This document shows, piece after piece, positions 55,140-64,000 of a stretch of 64,000 bases of DNA; the first letter of the stretch is position 1, and every line of letters starts with the position of its first letter. Where the stretch lies: contig JAHWDD010000009.1 of assembly GCA_023897205.1 (NCBI GenBank), positions 1,116,001 to 1,180,000 of the forward strand, in the 5' to 3' direction. This DNA is from Exophiala sp. HKRS030. Taxonomy: Eukaryota > Ascomycota > Eurotiomycetes > Chaetothyriales > Herpotrichiellaceae. The position numbers and the translations under genes were made by a program. The notes below the pieces were generated by a model. It made no database searches. It saw nothing but the letters and a program-made list of their open reading frames with translations, and was not told the DNA's origin.

Positions 55140-56047
55140 ATGCCACCGCCGAAGCCCACTGTCGTAGTAAGTGTCTGAAATCTCCCTTCACACGGCTCCG
55201 AGAAACATCTGGCGAGCCTCCTATGTCCCTTTAATGATCGGATACTAACATGGCGAAGGTGGTGCCTGGCGAGTGGCATGAACCAGCACATTTCGAGCCT
55301 CTTGCAACTGCTTTACGAGCAAAGGAGTACAAGGTCATCTTGGTCCGGTTACCGAGCCTCCTCTCCTCCAGACCCAACCAGCCTGTAACCGACGCAGTCA
55401 TTGAGGACGTTGAGGCTATCAAGTCCACTGCTGGCCGCGAGCTGAACGATTATCCCGACTATGACATTGTCATTCTGACCCATTCATATAGCTCTATCCC
55501 TGGTTCGGCCGCCTGCCAGGATCTCGACAAGCTCTCACGTCGCGCAGCTGGGTACACGAATGGCATTGCGGGATTGTTGACCATCTCCGGTTTACTGATT
55601 CCAGCAGGAATGTCGGTTCTGGACTGCACAGGGGGCCACATCCCGCCTTCCATAAAGGTCTGGCATTCGACTTACTCTGATGGACGTCAATACGAAGTCA
55701 GCAAGCCAGCCACTCCTCCTGGTGCAATCGAGCTCTTGTACCACGACCTACCGGTCAGCGCCGCTCAGCGATGGGCCTCGATGCTCAAAACGCATCTTTT
55801 CGAGGGCTATCGGACCCCCGTGTCATTCGCCGGACACCTTATGGTCCCAACCTACTATCTGATGTGCAAGAATGATCTCATGTTGACTCTGGAGGCGCAG
55901 AGGCTCATCGTGGAAGCGGCAAACAAGGAAATGCCGGCTGGGAAACAGGTCAGAGTGACGATGATGGACTCAGGGCATTGTCCGTTCTTGAGTCGATCCG
56001 AGGAAACGGCGGATTGGATCAGGCGTTGTGCAGGGGAAATGTTGTGA
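55140..56047 (+). CDS. Alpha/beta hydrolase
   Basis: Two exons, 55140..55166 and 55259..56047 (donor GTAAGT, branch CTAAC, acceptor GCGAAG), 271 residues. The short first exon encodes MPPPKPTVV, joined to VVPGEWHEPAHFEPLATALRAKEYKVILVRLPSL, the usual start of this family with the oxyanion HG-like VPGEWH. The nucleophile is probably the Ser in LTHSYSSIPG; an Asp lies in CKNDLML and the His in DSGHCPFL. Relatives are esterases or C-C hydrolases in fungal catabolic and secondary-metabolite loci. A start inside the intron (ATG at 55250, MAKVVPGEW) is in frame with exon 2. Confidence 0.82.
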
Positions 56048-56424
56048 GTCGGAAGGAGGATAGATACCGCACAGAGGCTTTGTCTCTTGTTACGTGAACC
56101 CAACGGGAACGGGTAGTGTTGAGCTTCCTACAGCAAGCGGCTATAGCCTACATTGCCCTGGTGGCAAGGAATGTTATAGCTCTAAGATGTGGATGGTTTT
56201 CTCCCCGAGAAGAAGGGAGAGGAAGAGGAAGAGTGGGGGAGAAAACGCCCCTCTGCGATAATTGCCCGAAGTCGCTTTCCCCAATTCTAAAGACTCGTAA
56301 AAGTACAAACTGCCTCAAGTCACTCATTCTATTTCCATTCTCTCGGTTCTTTTGTTAGCGTTCCACTTGCTGTGTCCTCATCTTCCACACTTCCCCTGCC
56401 TCGCTTTGGTCGCCCAGACGCAAC
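56048..56424. other. Intergenic, nothing recognised
   Basis: 377 bp. The final 120 bp are CT-rich leader-like sequence in front of the dehydrogenase gene. Confidence 0.45.
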
Positions 56425-58074
56425 ATGGCTGTGCCAACGACATCAAGGAGCGTTACTCGTGCTCTGCGCCAACTGAAAAAGCCTTCAATCCCTCGGGCGC
56501 GACAACCACAATGCGCCCGAACGCTCTACGAACCCATACGCAGTTTCACCAGCACCTCCCGGCGGCGAGAGGACACCGCAGAGCCGCAACACAATGTAAA
56601 GTACACGACAGACATGTACAACATCAAGCGTGACTCGAGGTTCGCCGAGATCACCCCGGACCATGTCCAGTTCTTCAAATCCGCACTTGGCGACGACGCA
56701 GCCGTGATCGACGGTGTAACCAAAGACGCTACAGATGACCTTGAAGCGTTCAACCGAGACTGGATGAAGAAATACAGAGGACACACGAAGCTGGTGTTGA
56801 AGCCGAAGAGCACGGAAGAAGTGAGCAAGGTGCTGAAATACTGCAACGAGAACAAACTGGCCGTTGTGCCGCAAGGAGGTAACTCCGGCCTGGTGGGAGG
56901 AAGCGTGCCTGTCTTTGACGAGATTGTCATCTCGCTAGCACGCATGAACCAGATCCGCAGCTTCGACGACGTGAGTGGGATCTTGGTCGTGGACGGAGGT
57001 GTCATCCTCGAGGTGACGGACAACTTCCTGGCTCAGCATAACCACCTGTTCCCTCTGGACCTGGGAGCAAAAGGATCATGCCATATCGGTGGTAACGTAG
57101 CCACGAATGCTGGAGGTCTGAGGCTGTTGCGGTACGGCTCTTTGCACGGCAACGTCCTTGGCCTTGAAGCTGTGCTTCCCGACGGTACCATCGTCGACGA
57201 CCTTTCCAAGTTACGGAAGAACAATACCGGCTACGACATGAAACAACTGTTCATCGGCGGAGAAGGTACCATCGGCATCATCACGGGTGTCTCGGTGCAA
57301 TGCCCGCAACGGTCCAAAGCCGTCAACGTCGCCTACTTTGGCCTCCCGTCCTTTGAACACGTCCAAAAGGCATTCAAGGAGGCCAAGGTCCAGCTCGGCG
57401 AGATCTTGTCGGCGTTTGAGTTGATGGATTCGCAAAGTCAAGATTTCGTCCACAAGGTCACCGGCAACAAGAGACCCCTCGAGGGCGACCACCCTTTCTA
57501 CTGCCTGATCGAAACCAGCGGGTCCAACGCCGAGCACGACAACGAGAAGCTGGAAAAGTTCCTGGAGCACGTCATGGGCGAGGAGATTGTGTCCGACGGC
57601 GTTTTGGCCCAGGACGAGACCCAGGTCCGCGCACTGTGGGGCTGGCGGGAGGGCATCACCGAGGCCATCGGACACTTTGGCGGCACGTACAAGTACGACG
57701 TGTCGATACCGCTCGCCGAGCTCTACAAGCTGGTCGAGGACACGAGGGAACGACTGACCTCCAAGGGCCTGATCGGGGAGGACGACTCACACCCCGCGAT
57801 CGGCGTCGTCGGGTACGGTCACATGGGCGACTCGAACCTCCATCTCAACGTCCCCGTGCGGAGGTACACCAAGGAGGTCGAGGAGGCCATCGAGCCCTGG
57901 GTGTACGAGTGGATCCAGAAGAGAAACGGCAGCATCAGCGCCGAGCACGGCCTCGGGATCGCGAAGAAGAAGTACATCGGGTACAGTCGCAGCGAGACCA
58001 TGCTTGGGTTGATGAAGCAGATCAAGAATCTGTATGACCCGAACGGCATCATGAATCCGTACAAATACATATAG
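56425..58074 (+). CDS. Mitochondrial D-2-hydroxyglutarate / D-lactate dehydrogenase (DLD2-like)
   Basis: FAD-linked oxidoreductase of the D-2-hydroxyacid type, 549 residues, single exon. The N-terminal about 50 residues are Arg/Ser-rich with almost no acidic residues (MAVPTTSRSVTRALRQLKK), a mitochondrial presequence. The PCMH FAD-binding domain follows: KLVLKPKSTEEVSKVLKYCN, VVPQGGNSGLVGGSVPVFDE, GVILEVTDNF, GSCHIGGNVATNAGGLRLLRYGSLHGNVLGLEAVL, KNNTGYDMKQLFIGGEGTIGIIT. The C-terminal catalytic domain has KYDVSIPLAELY, VGYGHMGDSNLHLNV and NGSISAEHGLGIAKKKYIGY, with the metal-binding histidines. The NAGGLRLLRYG block fits D-2-hydroxyglutarate dehydrogenase better than cytosolic D-lactate dehydrogenases. 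GC-rich in the second half. Confidence 0.93.
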   Translation: MAVPTTSRSVTRALRQLKKPSIPRARQPQCARTLYEPIRSFTSTSRRREDTAEPQHNVKYTTDMYNIKRDSRFAEITPDHVQFFKSALGDDAAVIDGVTKDATDDLEAFNRDWMKKYRGHTKLVLKPKSTEEVSKVLKYCNENKLAVVPQGGNSGLVGGSVPVFDEIVISLARMNQIRSFDDVSGILVVDGGVILEVTDNFLAQHNHLFPLDLGAKGSCHIGGNVATNAGGLRLLRYGSLHGNVLGLEAVLPDGTIVDDLSKLRKNNTGYDMKQLFIGGEGTIGIITGVSVQCPQRSKAVNVAYFGLPSFEHVQKAFKEAKVQLGEILSAFELMDSQSQDFVHKVTGNKRPLEGDHPFYCLIETSGSNAEHDNEKLEKFLEHVMGEEIVSDGVLAQDETQVRALWGWREGITEAIGHFGGTYKYDVSIPLAELYKLVEDTRERLTSKGLIGEDDSHPAIGVVGYGHMGDSNLHLNVPVRRYTKEVEEAIEPWVYEWIQKRNGSISAEHGLGIAKKKYIGYSRSETMLGLMKQIKNLYDPNGIMNPYKYI

Positions 58075-58402
58075 ATAGAAAAGCGTGGTGTATATATCTT
58101 CGCCAAAGATCGTTAATAACAAAAATTACCCCTCGACATCTTGACATTTATATTTTTGGAAAAGATACGTTAAAGCTACGAAGAAGGTAGAAAAAAGGTT
58201 GTCTTTTGTAGGCTTTTGTGCTTCTTTGAATCGTATCAATTAATTTTCATCTTGTACAGACGGATAGGCGGGCGGACATTACGGAGCCACATGATTCATT
58301 CTCCGTGCAAGTTCAACATCCTGCCAAAAAAGTACGAGAGATGTATCTATACTCCAGATGGGAGGTCAAGCACGACTTGCACAACTCGCACAGCTCAGGG
58401 TT
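58075..58402. other. Intergenic, convergent 3' ends
   Basis: 328 bp between convergent stops, AT-rich near 58110-58180. No gene. Confidence 0.45.
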
Positions 58403-60133
58403 TCACCATCGTCCCTCCCTGGACTTTCCCTTGTCCTTGTCACGGTTCTTGCCACCACGATCGCGATCACGTTTCTTCCGATCGGTCTTGAGCTCACGCT
58501 CCTTTTCGCGTGGATCAATCACCACGAGTTCCTCTTCGTTTTTCTTCTTCCATGTCAAGTCCTTGCCGAGTCTGTCCTTGGCGAAACTCAACGTGTGACT
58601 GAGCCATTCCTTGTCGTCGTCGTCGTTTTCGGCGTCTGGGTTCTGTGCTGCACCCTCTTCGTCCCATTTCGAGCATGATTGACAATTTGCGATGAAGTGG
58701 AGGTCGCACAATTCTGCCTCCCCGTCATCGTTATCACTGTTTTGGTTGTCGTCATCATTAGCTGTGCTGACCACTTTTGTTTCTGAAACGTCATGAGCTT
58801 TCTCGCCGTTTGTTTTGTGTGACGATATCGGTTTTGATGATGCTGTAGATGATGAAGATTCTAGACGAGCTTTGAACGCATTGAGCATCTTGAGAGCGTT
58901 GGCGTCTTCTTTGGAGTTGGATTCACCTGGCCTAGGACGCTTACGGCCACGGGTACTGGTGGATGGGATCAAGGCTTCCAACGCCGACTTTTTGTGCGTC
59001 GTGTCAGTTGTCGTGGTCACCGTACCGCGGCGCATCGAGGCCTTGAGTGCGGCTATCTCAGCTTGCAAGTTTGCCGACGTCGAATTTTGGGACTTGGATG
59101 GCTGTTCTTCGTCTGGCGTGGGTGAGCGAGACGGCGATTCGGGGTCACGTAATGGTAATTGTGTCATCGGATCGTGGAATGATGGTTTTCGACGTTGCAC
59201 TGGCGAGGCTGATTTCTTTGAGGATGGTTCGTGGGCCGGGCTTGCTTTACGTTTTTGCGGAACTGTACTCGGCGACGGTGAGCGCTTGGGTGTTGGTTTC
59301 GGTGCAGCTCCTGTCTTCTTTGGTATAGAATCGGCCTCTTCACTTGCATCGATCAATGCTGGATTGAATTTCGCCTTCTTGGGTCGGACGGCTACGTCTC
59401 CTCCATTGTCGTCGCCTTCATCACCTCCGAAACTGAGCAGGGTCTTTCCACCTTTCTTTTTGGGAACCTTCTTCTTTGTCGGTGCCTCAACGACACGGGC
59501 CGCGACCTTGTCCCTCTTGCGCATCTTCTGCCACGCGTCTCCTTTTGGCAACTCGAGGATTTCGACTCTGAGAATCTTTTCGGGGTATATGGGTCGTTCT
59601 GTACCCTCAACGAGCTCGCCTTCTGCAATCTTGACGATGTTGTATATACCCTCGCCTTCGACACGGCCGAACATGGTGCACTTGCCGTCCAGTTCCGCCC
59701 TGCAATCCCCCAGCGTGATGAAGAACTGGCTTCCATAACCTCCACCCTCGCCCGAGCCTTTTGCCATGCCCACCAGGCCTCTTCGATTGAATTTTAGCCT
59801 GCTGTGTATCTCATCTCCGAACCTGATCCTCTCGTCCTTTTCCCGGCCCATCACCCTGGCCCAGTCTTCATCGTAGCGCTCAAATTCTCGGTCTTCATAA
59901 ATGTTCTGCCCGCCTTCGCCGGTGCCCGTCGGGTCGCCAGTCTGGATGACGAAGCCCGGTACGATGCGATGGAAGATGTTGTTGTTGTAGTCCTCGTCCA
60001 GGACATGTTGCAGGAAGTTCCGGCATGTCAGAGGCGTCTGGTTCGCGAAGAGGGAGAGCGTCAGAGGGCCGGCCGTGGTGTGAAGGAGGACGGACGCTGT
60101 TGGCGGAGGTTCCGTCGTGTAATGAGACGACAT
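58403..60133 (-). CDS. CWC27: Spliceosome-associated cyclophilin CWC27
   Basis: Cyclophilin-type protein of activated spliceosomes (family knowledge). Single exon, 576 residues. The cyclophilin domain spans residues about 11-195: HTTAGPLTLSLFANQTPLTCRNFLQHV, IFHRIVPGFVIQTGDPTGTGEGGQNIYEDREFERYDED, LVGMAKGSGEGGGYGSQFFITLGD, ELDGKCTMFGRV. At the position of cyclophilin A Trp121 there is Glu147 (AELDGK), the CWC27-type substitution that predicts weak or no isomerase activity and cyclosporin insensitivity. The C-terminal half is Lys/Ser/Glu-rich with KKKVPKKKGGKTLLSFGGDEGDD and a Lys/Arg-Asp tail (KTDRKKRDRDRGGKNRDKDKGKSREGRW), typical of nuclear splicing proteins. The segment AALKASMRRG is also conserved in CWC27. 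Confidence 0.93.
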   Translation of the reverse strand: MSSHYTTEPPPTASVLLHTTAGPLTLSLFANQTPLTCRNFLQHVLDEDYNNNIFHRIVPGFVIQTGDPTGTGEGGQNIYEDREFERYDEDWARVMGREKDERIRFGDEIHSRLKFNRRGLVGMAKGSGEGGGYGSQFFITLGDCRAELDGKCTMFGRVEGEGIYNIVKIAEGELVEGTERPIYPEKILRVEILELPKGDAWQKMRKRDKVAARVVEAPTKKKVPKKKGGKTLLSFGGDEGDDNGGDVAVRPKKAKFNPALIDASEEADSIPKKTGAAPKPTPKRSPSPSTVPQKRKASPAHEPSSKKSASPVQRRKPSFHDPMTQLPLRDPESPSRSPTPDEEQPSKSQNSTSANLQAEIAALKASMRRGTVTTTTDTTHKKSALEALIPSTSTRGRKRPRPGESNSKEDANALKMLNAFKARLESSSSTASSKPISSHKTNGEKAHDVSETKVVSTANDDDNQNSDNDDGEAELCDLHFIANCQSCSKWDEEGAAQNPDAENDDDDKEWLSHTLSFAKDRLGKDLTWKKKNEEELVVIDPREKERELKTDRKKRDRDRGGKNRDKDKGKSREGRW

Positions 60134-60638
60134 GCTTGTGACGTGGGGGGAGGTGGCGCTGCTGGCCAGTGTTCAAGTGATCTCTTTTTAATCCATGAGC
60201 GCCATTGGTCTCGCTGGTCAAGTATCCCAACAATGTTTTGCAGGTGACGATCTAAAATGTTCTCCTTGACGTCGATCTTGAAAAATCACAGTTCAGCCTG
60301 ACACGTGATATGGGTTTGGGGTGCTGACTTTACAATGAACTTTTGACAGGTCAAACTAATTGCGTCCTGACTCAAAATCAAGGTGCTCGACTTACGCCTA
60401 GACGACAGCGCGCTAAACAAGTCATGATCAAGAATTGGGATTGTAACGAGTATTGCATCACCCGTTTAATCAAAGTCTGGGAGAACCAGTCAATTGGACT
60501 CCCGTTCTTCCTCCAATCGCGTGGATATGGAAGCCATGAAGACCACCAGAAGCGACCAGGTGGACATCAAGAGCGCGTCACGAAGAATCTCAGAGACATG
60601 TGTGCATAAATTTTGCTTCTCTTAACATCTACAAGTAC
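60134..60638. other. Intergenic, nothing recognised
   Basis: 505 bp upstream of CWC27 and downstream of the first secreted paralogue. No supported gene. Confidence 0.45.
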
Positions 60639-61520
60639 TCAGTCCGCACTGATTGTGCTTGATCCACCACCCTCTAGTTCACTCAGTACTCTTGTTCCCA
60701 CCACATTGCTCTGCGTGTCAAGGAAGATTGAAGCTATTATACTCAACCCGTTGTAAGGGGTATACGAGTATTCGAGTTCCTTGACGTTTTCGCCGTCAAA
60801 GACAGCACTTCTCTCTTCTCCAGTGAAAGTCATATCATGCCAATATGACCCAACGATTTCACTTCGGTAAACCGTCCCATCATTGTGAAGATACTGGTCG
60901 ACTATGTTTCCCGCTTGATCCAAGATTCGGTTTTTGTGGGTGTTTCCCTGGTAGTTGTTGACTGAAAACAGAATGCCCTGGTCGAGGTTGAATGAACGAG
61001 CCGACAAGTCGCTGGAATCCGAGGTCGAGTCACCTCCGAGCCCTCCAACGGTGTCGTTCACCAATGTGCCGACATCTTGGCCCAAGGTTGCAATAATTGG
61101 GTTCAAGTCGATGGAGTTGAGTGTGTCGTTGATCATGAGAACCAGGTTTTCGAGCCTTGCCTCCAGTTCGACCTTGGCCGACACATTTTGAATGGTCAGC
61201 GCCACACGATTGATGCTCAAGTCGACACCAGCGTTGAATTGCAGCAACGAAAGAACTTGAGCATCAAGATTGATTTTTGCTGTCAGATTCGAAACTGTGA
61301 TGTCGATCTCTCCGACGAATACACTGGCATTCAGATAGACATCCGGTGGCGTCACAGCAGTTCCGTTCGAAGTGTCGGTATTGTCGGTCTCGTACACTGT
61401 TGACTCGCCGTCGCCACTCACAGACAGTGAGTACCCAGTATAGCCATCCCCGGAGGATATCGTTTGCGAAGACGCAAGAGCCAACAATGTGGACAACACG
61501 AACAAGAGTATGGACAACAT
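60639..61520 (-). CDS. Secreted protein of unknown function, paralogue A
   Basis: Single exon, 293 residues from the first ATG in frame. A signal peptide (MLSILLFVLSTLLALASSQ) is followed by a Ser/Thr-rich stretch. The core, about residues 60-150, reads PDVYLNASVFVGEIDITVSN, LTAKINLDAQVLSLLQFNAGV, DLSINRVALTIQNVSAKVELEA, RLENLVLMINDTLNSIDLNP. Its alternating hydrophobic pattern suggests beta strands followed by a helix. A C-terminal module contains SYWHDMTFTGEERS and YSYTPYNGLSIIASIFLDTQSNVVGTRV. Several N-x-S/T sites. The sequence is clearly related to the gene at 62124. I recognise similar fungal secreted proteins but know no function. Divergently transcribed from paralogue B, 603 bp apart. 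Confidence 0.85.
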   Translation of the reverse strand: MLSILLFVLSTLLALASSQTISSGDGYTGYSLSVSGDGESTVYETDNTDTSNGTAVTPPDVYLNASVFVGEIDITVSNLTAKINLDAQVLSLLQFNAGVDLSINRVALTIQNVSAKVELEARLENLVLMINDTLNSIDLNPIIATLGQDVGTLVNDTVGGLGGDSTSDSSDLSARSFNLDQGILFSVNNYQGNTHKNRILDQAGNIVDQYLHNDGTVYRSEIVGSYWHDMTFTGEERSAVFDGENVKELEYSYTPYNGLSIIASIFLDTQSNVVGTRVLSELEGGGSSTISAD

Positions 61521-62123
61521 CACAAACTGGTACAGCACAACGTGCGATACTGTCTGGAGATGTTTGAGAAACGCCTGAAGAAAAAGATTTCAGGTCCAAA
61601 AATTGTTGCCAGTGACAGTTGCAAAATAACGAGAGCAGTGCGTCGACATGATAGTTGCCCGTCTTGAGCAAATCTAATTTCATCTGCATTACCGACAGGA
61701 GTTCATTCTATGCAGAACACCTGGTGTTCTTACAGACGAAGTGGGAGAACCCAGCAAAAAGCCTGGAATCTCACAGGGCTAGGTTAGGGGTGAGACGCCG
61801 CTAATCTCGGTTGACAGGGGTAAGGCTCGAACCGATGGTGAAGAAACCGGGGGATCTTCCACCAAACCTGTTTTTCGAACGGCTATGAGGATCATTGCAG
61901 ACAAGCCTGAAGGCTATTTTGTTCTACCTGAAACACCTGCGGCAAAAAAGCTCCATCATGAAGAATGGACTTTTACCCTCGCCAGCGACCTTGTCTGCGA
62001 AATTGCATTGCGGAAATTGAGAAGTCGATGGCGAGCGGAGGGTAAATACCTTGGGCAGGAAAGAAGATCTTTCGCTCGTTGTCTTTCTTCTGTTCTACTC
62101 GAGACGCAGTTACTCCTTCCAAC
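61521..62123. promoter_or_regulatory. Divergent promoter between secreted paralogues
   Basis: 603 bp between divergent start codons. It contains a near-perfect 17-bp inverted repeat, AGAACACC-T-GGTGTTCT, at 61714-61730, a candidate dimeric regulator site. Confidence 0.5.
61714..61730. promoter_or_regulatory. 17-bp inverted repeat, candidate operator
   Basis: Two 8-bp arms (AGAACACC and GGTGTTCT) around a single T. Located between divergent paralogues. Confidence 0.45.
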
Positions 62124-62921
62124 ATGTTGTCCAGGTCAATATTTCAGGTCAGTCTGACCTTGTTGTCTGTATTGTTCTACGGCCAGAGTGTTTATGCACA
62201 AACCACAACGCCCTTCTCAAATACAACCACCACCAGGCCCCCAACCACAACGTCCGTACCAGCATCGACGGGGACTGTGCCTGACGTCTATCTGAATGTG
62301 CCCACACTATCTGTTGGGCGCATCGAGCTCGACGTCGAGGATCTCCGAGCAGACATCAACTTGAACGCCCAGGTGGCATCGCTGGTGACTCTGAACGCTG
62401 GTGTCGCATTGTCAATTCAAGAAGTCAACCTCACCATTTCGGATGTCGATGCCAACCTGGAACTCATCGTCCGACTTGGGCATTTGGTGGACATTGTCAA
62501 CAGAGTATTCGAGTCCCTCGATCTCAATCCACTACTCATCTCTGCCATCAACAACGTCACTTCTTTGCTGGAACCTATCGTCGGAGCAGTCGACGGTTTG
62601 TTGGGGACAATCACTCAAGGAGGTACTAGTTTGTCCTTCCTCATCGACAATCTCGGGAACATTGTACAGGAGGTCGGAGGAGTGTCTACCATAGTGGGCG
62701 ACTACCTCACCAACATGACCTACACCGGTCAAAGCAAATCATTATCCGGAGGTCTCACTGAGAAGACGTATTCTTATAGCCCACTCAACGCCCTGGTGGA
62801 CATTGTCTTCAACACTGCCGGTCAAGTAGTACAGGCACAGGTGCAGAAGTCCACTGGCGGAAGCACAAGTACAACTGCTTCGGCGACGAGCTCAGCTCCG
62901 TCTTCGACCACGACGTCGTAG
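62124..62921 (+). CDS. Secreted protein of unknown function, paralogue B
   Basis: Single exon, 265 residues from the first ATG in frame. Signal peptide MLSRSIFQVSLTLLSVLFYG, then a Thr/Pro-rich linker. The core PDVYLNVPTLSVGRIELDVED, LRADINLNAQVASLVTLNAGV, ALSIQEVNLTISDVDANLELI, VRLGHLVDIVNRVFESLDLNP aligns with paralogue A almost block by block. The C-terminus NMTYTGQSKS..KTYSYSPLNALVDIVFNTAGQVVQAQV also matches. It lacks paralogue A's middle insertion and ends in a Ser/Thr-rich tail (about 20 residues) that could be O-glycosylated; no clear GPI signal. Function unknown. Confidence 0.85.
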   Translation: MLSRSIFQVSLTLLSVLFYGQSVYAQTTTPFSNTTTTRPPTTTSVPASTGTVPDVYLNVPTLSVGRIELDVEDLRADINLNAQVASLVTLNAGVALSIQEVNLTISDVDANLELIVRLGHLVDIVNRVFESLDLNPLLISAINNVTSLLEPIVGAVDGLLGTITQGGTSLSFLIDNLGNIVQEVGGVSTIVGDYLTNMTYTGQSKSLSGGLTEKTYSYSPLNALVDIVFNTAGQVVQAQVQKSTGGSTSTTASATSSAPSSTTTS

Positions 62922-63321
62922 GCCAAGAGTATGCTCCTCGCAGATAATGCGCAGTACCTTATCATAATGCAAAATATGTTCTTGAACCATGATTCTGAAT
63001 TTTTGGCTTTGGCTACTTGGGTGACTCTTGTGACACAGCACCGTTTTCATTGGCGATGGTCACCATTGCTACAGCTCGAGGACGCCGCGGGTTTGAATTC
63101 AATCCCAGTCAAATGTATGCTACTCAGCCACTTTGATCCCTCCCTTGGCGCAGAAAATGAGGCTTCATTCACCCACTACGCTGTGGTTGGCCAGCTTGTC
63201 TTCTGAGAGGCGCCTATTTCAGCCTGACTGCTCGCTCTTGCTCTGAGTTTCTCTCCTTCGCAGTCCCCAAGCTGTATCCATCTATAAGAGCAACCAGGCA
63301 TTTAATTGTTCTCCATACGCC
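62922..63321. other. Intergenic, nothing recognised
   Basis: 400 bp between paralogue B and the STAND-type gene; promoter of the latter. Confidence 0.4.
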
Positions 63322-64000
63322 ATGAGTTTCGGTTTTTCCATTGGTGATTTCCTTGCGCTTGTGCGACTGGTAGAAGGGACGAGGAAACGATTCAAGGGAG
63401 CGCCGGCTGAATATGCTGCGCTAGTTGATGAGTGCGGAGTTTCTCTTCCCACATCACCGGGATCGAGTATGCTAACTCAGCAAGAACACGCACTCTCCAG
63501 ATTGTGATCAATGACCTCAAAGTCCAAATCGAAGATGATGACCATGAAGATTCGGTCAAGGCCAACTTACAGAGTGCCGCGACCAATTGTGAATCCGTCT
63601 TGGTCGATTTGAACGCCGTCATTGACTCTCACACCGAACTCGACACGGTGAATTCAACGACAACCAAACGAACGAGTCGCTTGTGGAAGCGTATGAAATG
63701 GGATCCTGCTGTGGCTTCCAAGCTCAGTCTACGACTAGTTTCGGCAACCCAGCTTCTGAAAGCTGTGCTTGATGGGTGAGTTGACGCTGGGAAGGTCTTC
63801 GCCTTGTTCACCTATTGACCATCCTCAGAACGCAGCTTAATAATATTGCACAAGGAGTGAAGACACTCGCAGTCGCCGCGGACGCTGCAGAAATCCGGGA
63901 CATTGCTGATTGGGTTGCACCTGCGACTTACTCTGAATGGCAGAATGACTATTTCAGCAAAATACTGCCTGGTACCGGACAATGGATCCTTACCGATCCT
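63322..64000 (+). CDS. N-terminal part of a STAND/NACHT (NLR-like) protein, truncated by window end
   Basis: Three exons so far: 63322..63431, 63485..63775, 63829..>64000 (introns GTGCGG..GCAAG and GTGAGT..CTCAG). The N-terminal region is a helical domain beginning MSFGFSIGDFLALVRLVEGTRK with RFKGAPAEYAALVDETRTLQIVINDLK, the pattern of the fungal STAND N-terminal domain. Further on, WKRMKWDPAVASKLSLRLVSATQLLKAVLDG and, at the very end, YSEWQNDYFSKILPGTGQWILTDP: the GTGxW(I/L) segment that directly precedes the NACHT ATPase in such proteins. The NACHT and repeat domains would lie beyond the window. Such genes act in heterokaryon incompatibility and immunity-like responses (family knowledge). 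Confidence 0.8.

Noticed and set aside
60343..60609. Plus-strand frame of 88 codons between CWC27 and the secreted paralogue
   Set aside because: No motif or leader signals; likely chance.
61780..61850. GGCTCGAACC stretch resembling part of a tRNA T-arm
   Set aside because: No acceptor, D or anticodon arm could be paired around it.

Overview
The window looks like nuclear DNA of a filamentous ascomycete (Pezizomycotina). Most genes are monocistronic. Introns are short (about 50-100 bp) with GT-AG or occasionally GC-AG borders and CTAAY-like branch sites. Gene content is typical of moulds: Pkc1 with HR1-C2-C1-C1-kinase, an Mga2/Spt23 factor, Pex16, TAF11 and a fungal STAND receptor. An intergenic 9-mer, TACTCCGTA/TACGGAGTA, recurs at least 16 times; my recollection that such motifs are common in Eurotiomycetes is a weak hint only. 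No organelle, plasmid, transposase or CRISPR signal was found.

Left third (1-27.5 kb), mostly housekeeping: the 3' part of a protein kinase C gene, the ribosome-biogenesis factor BRX1 divergent from a tiny CENP-W-like histone-fold gene, an acyl-protein thioesterase, a YAG7-like protein, a TFIIIC-type WD40 protein, a cytochrome b561 protein, an isoprenylcysteine-methyltransferase-like gene interrupted by one in-frame TGA, a short-chain dehydrogenase, a large Mga2/Spt23-like membrane-tethered transcription factor with a minimal uORF, a Trm9-like tRNA methyltransferase and a Myb/SANT protein.

Middle (27.5-50 kb): a gene-poor, microsatellite-rich block of about 5.6 kb, then a small ASX/DEUBAD-like protein, Pex16, another 2.4-kb empty stretch, a ureidoglycolate-hydrolase-family protein, TAF11, an aquaglyceroporin with a long N-terminal extension, a Frag1/DRAM/Sfk1-type membrane protein, a glucokinase-family gene and a luciferase-domain protein.

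Right part (50-64 kb): a possible small metabolic group (class II aldolase/adducin, ABM-fold protein, FAD monooxygenase, alpha/beta hydrolase), a mitochondrial D-2-hydroxyglutarate/D-lactate dehydrogenase, the spliceosomal cyclophilin CWC27, a divergent pair of paralogous secreted proteins of unknown function, and the start of a STAND/NLR-type gene running off the end.

Exon borders were inferred by eye from frame, splice signals and family resemblance; no alignment or RNA data were available. The most interesting items are the secreted paralogue pair beside the STAND gene, the in-frame TGA gene, the enriched intergenic 9-mer, and three copies of ACACTTGAAA in front of the FAD monooxygenase.
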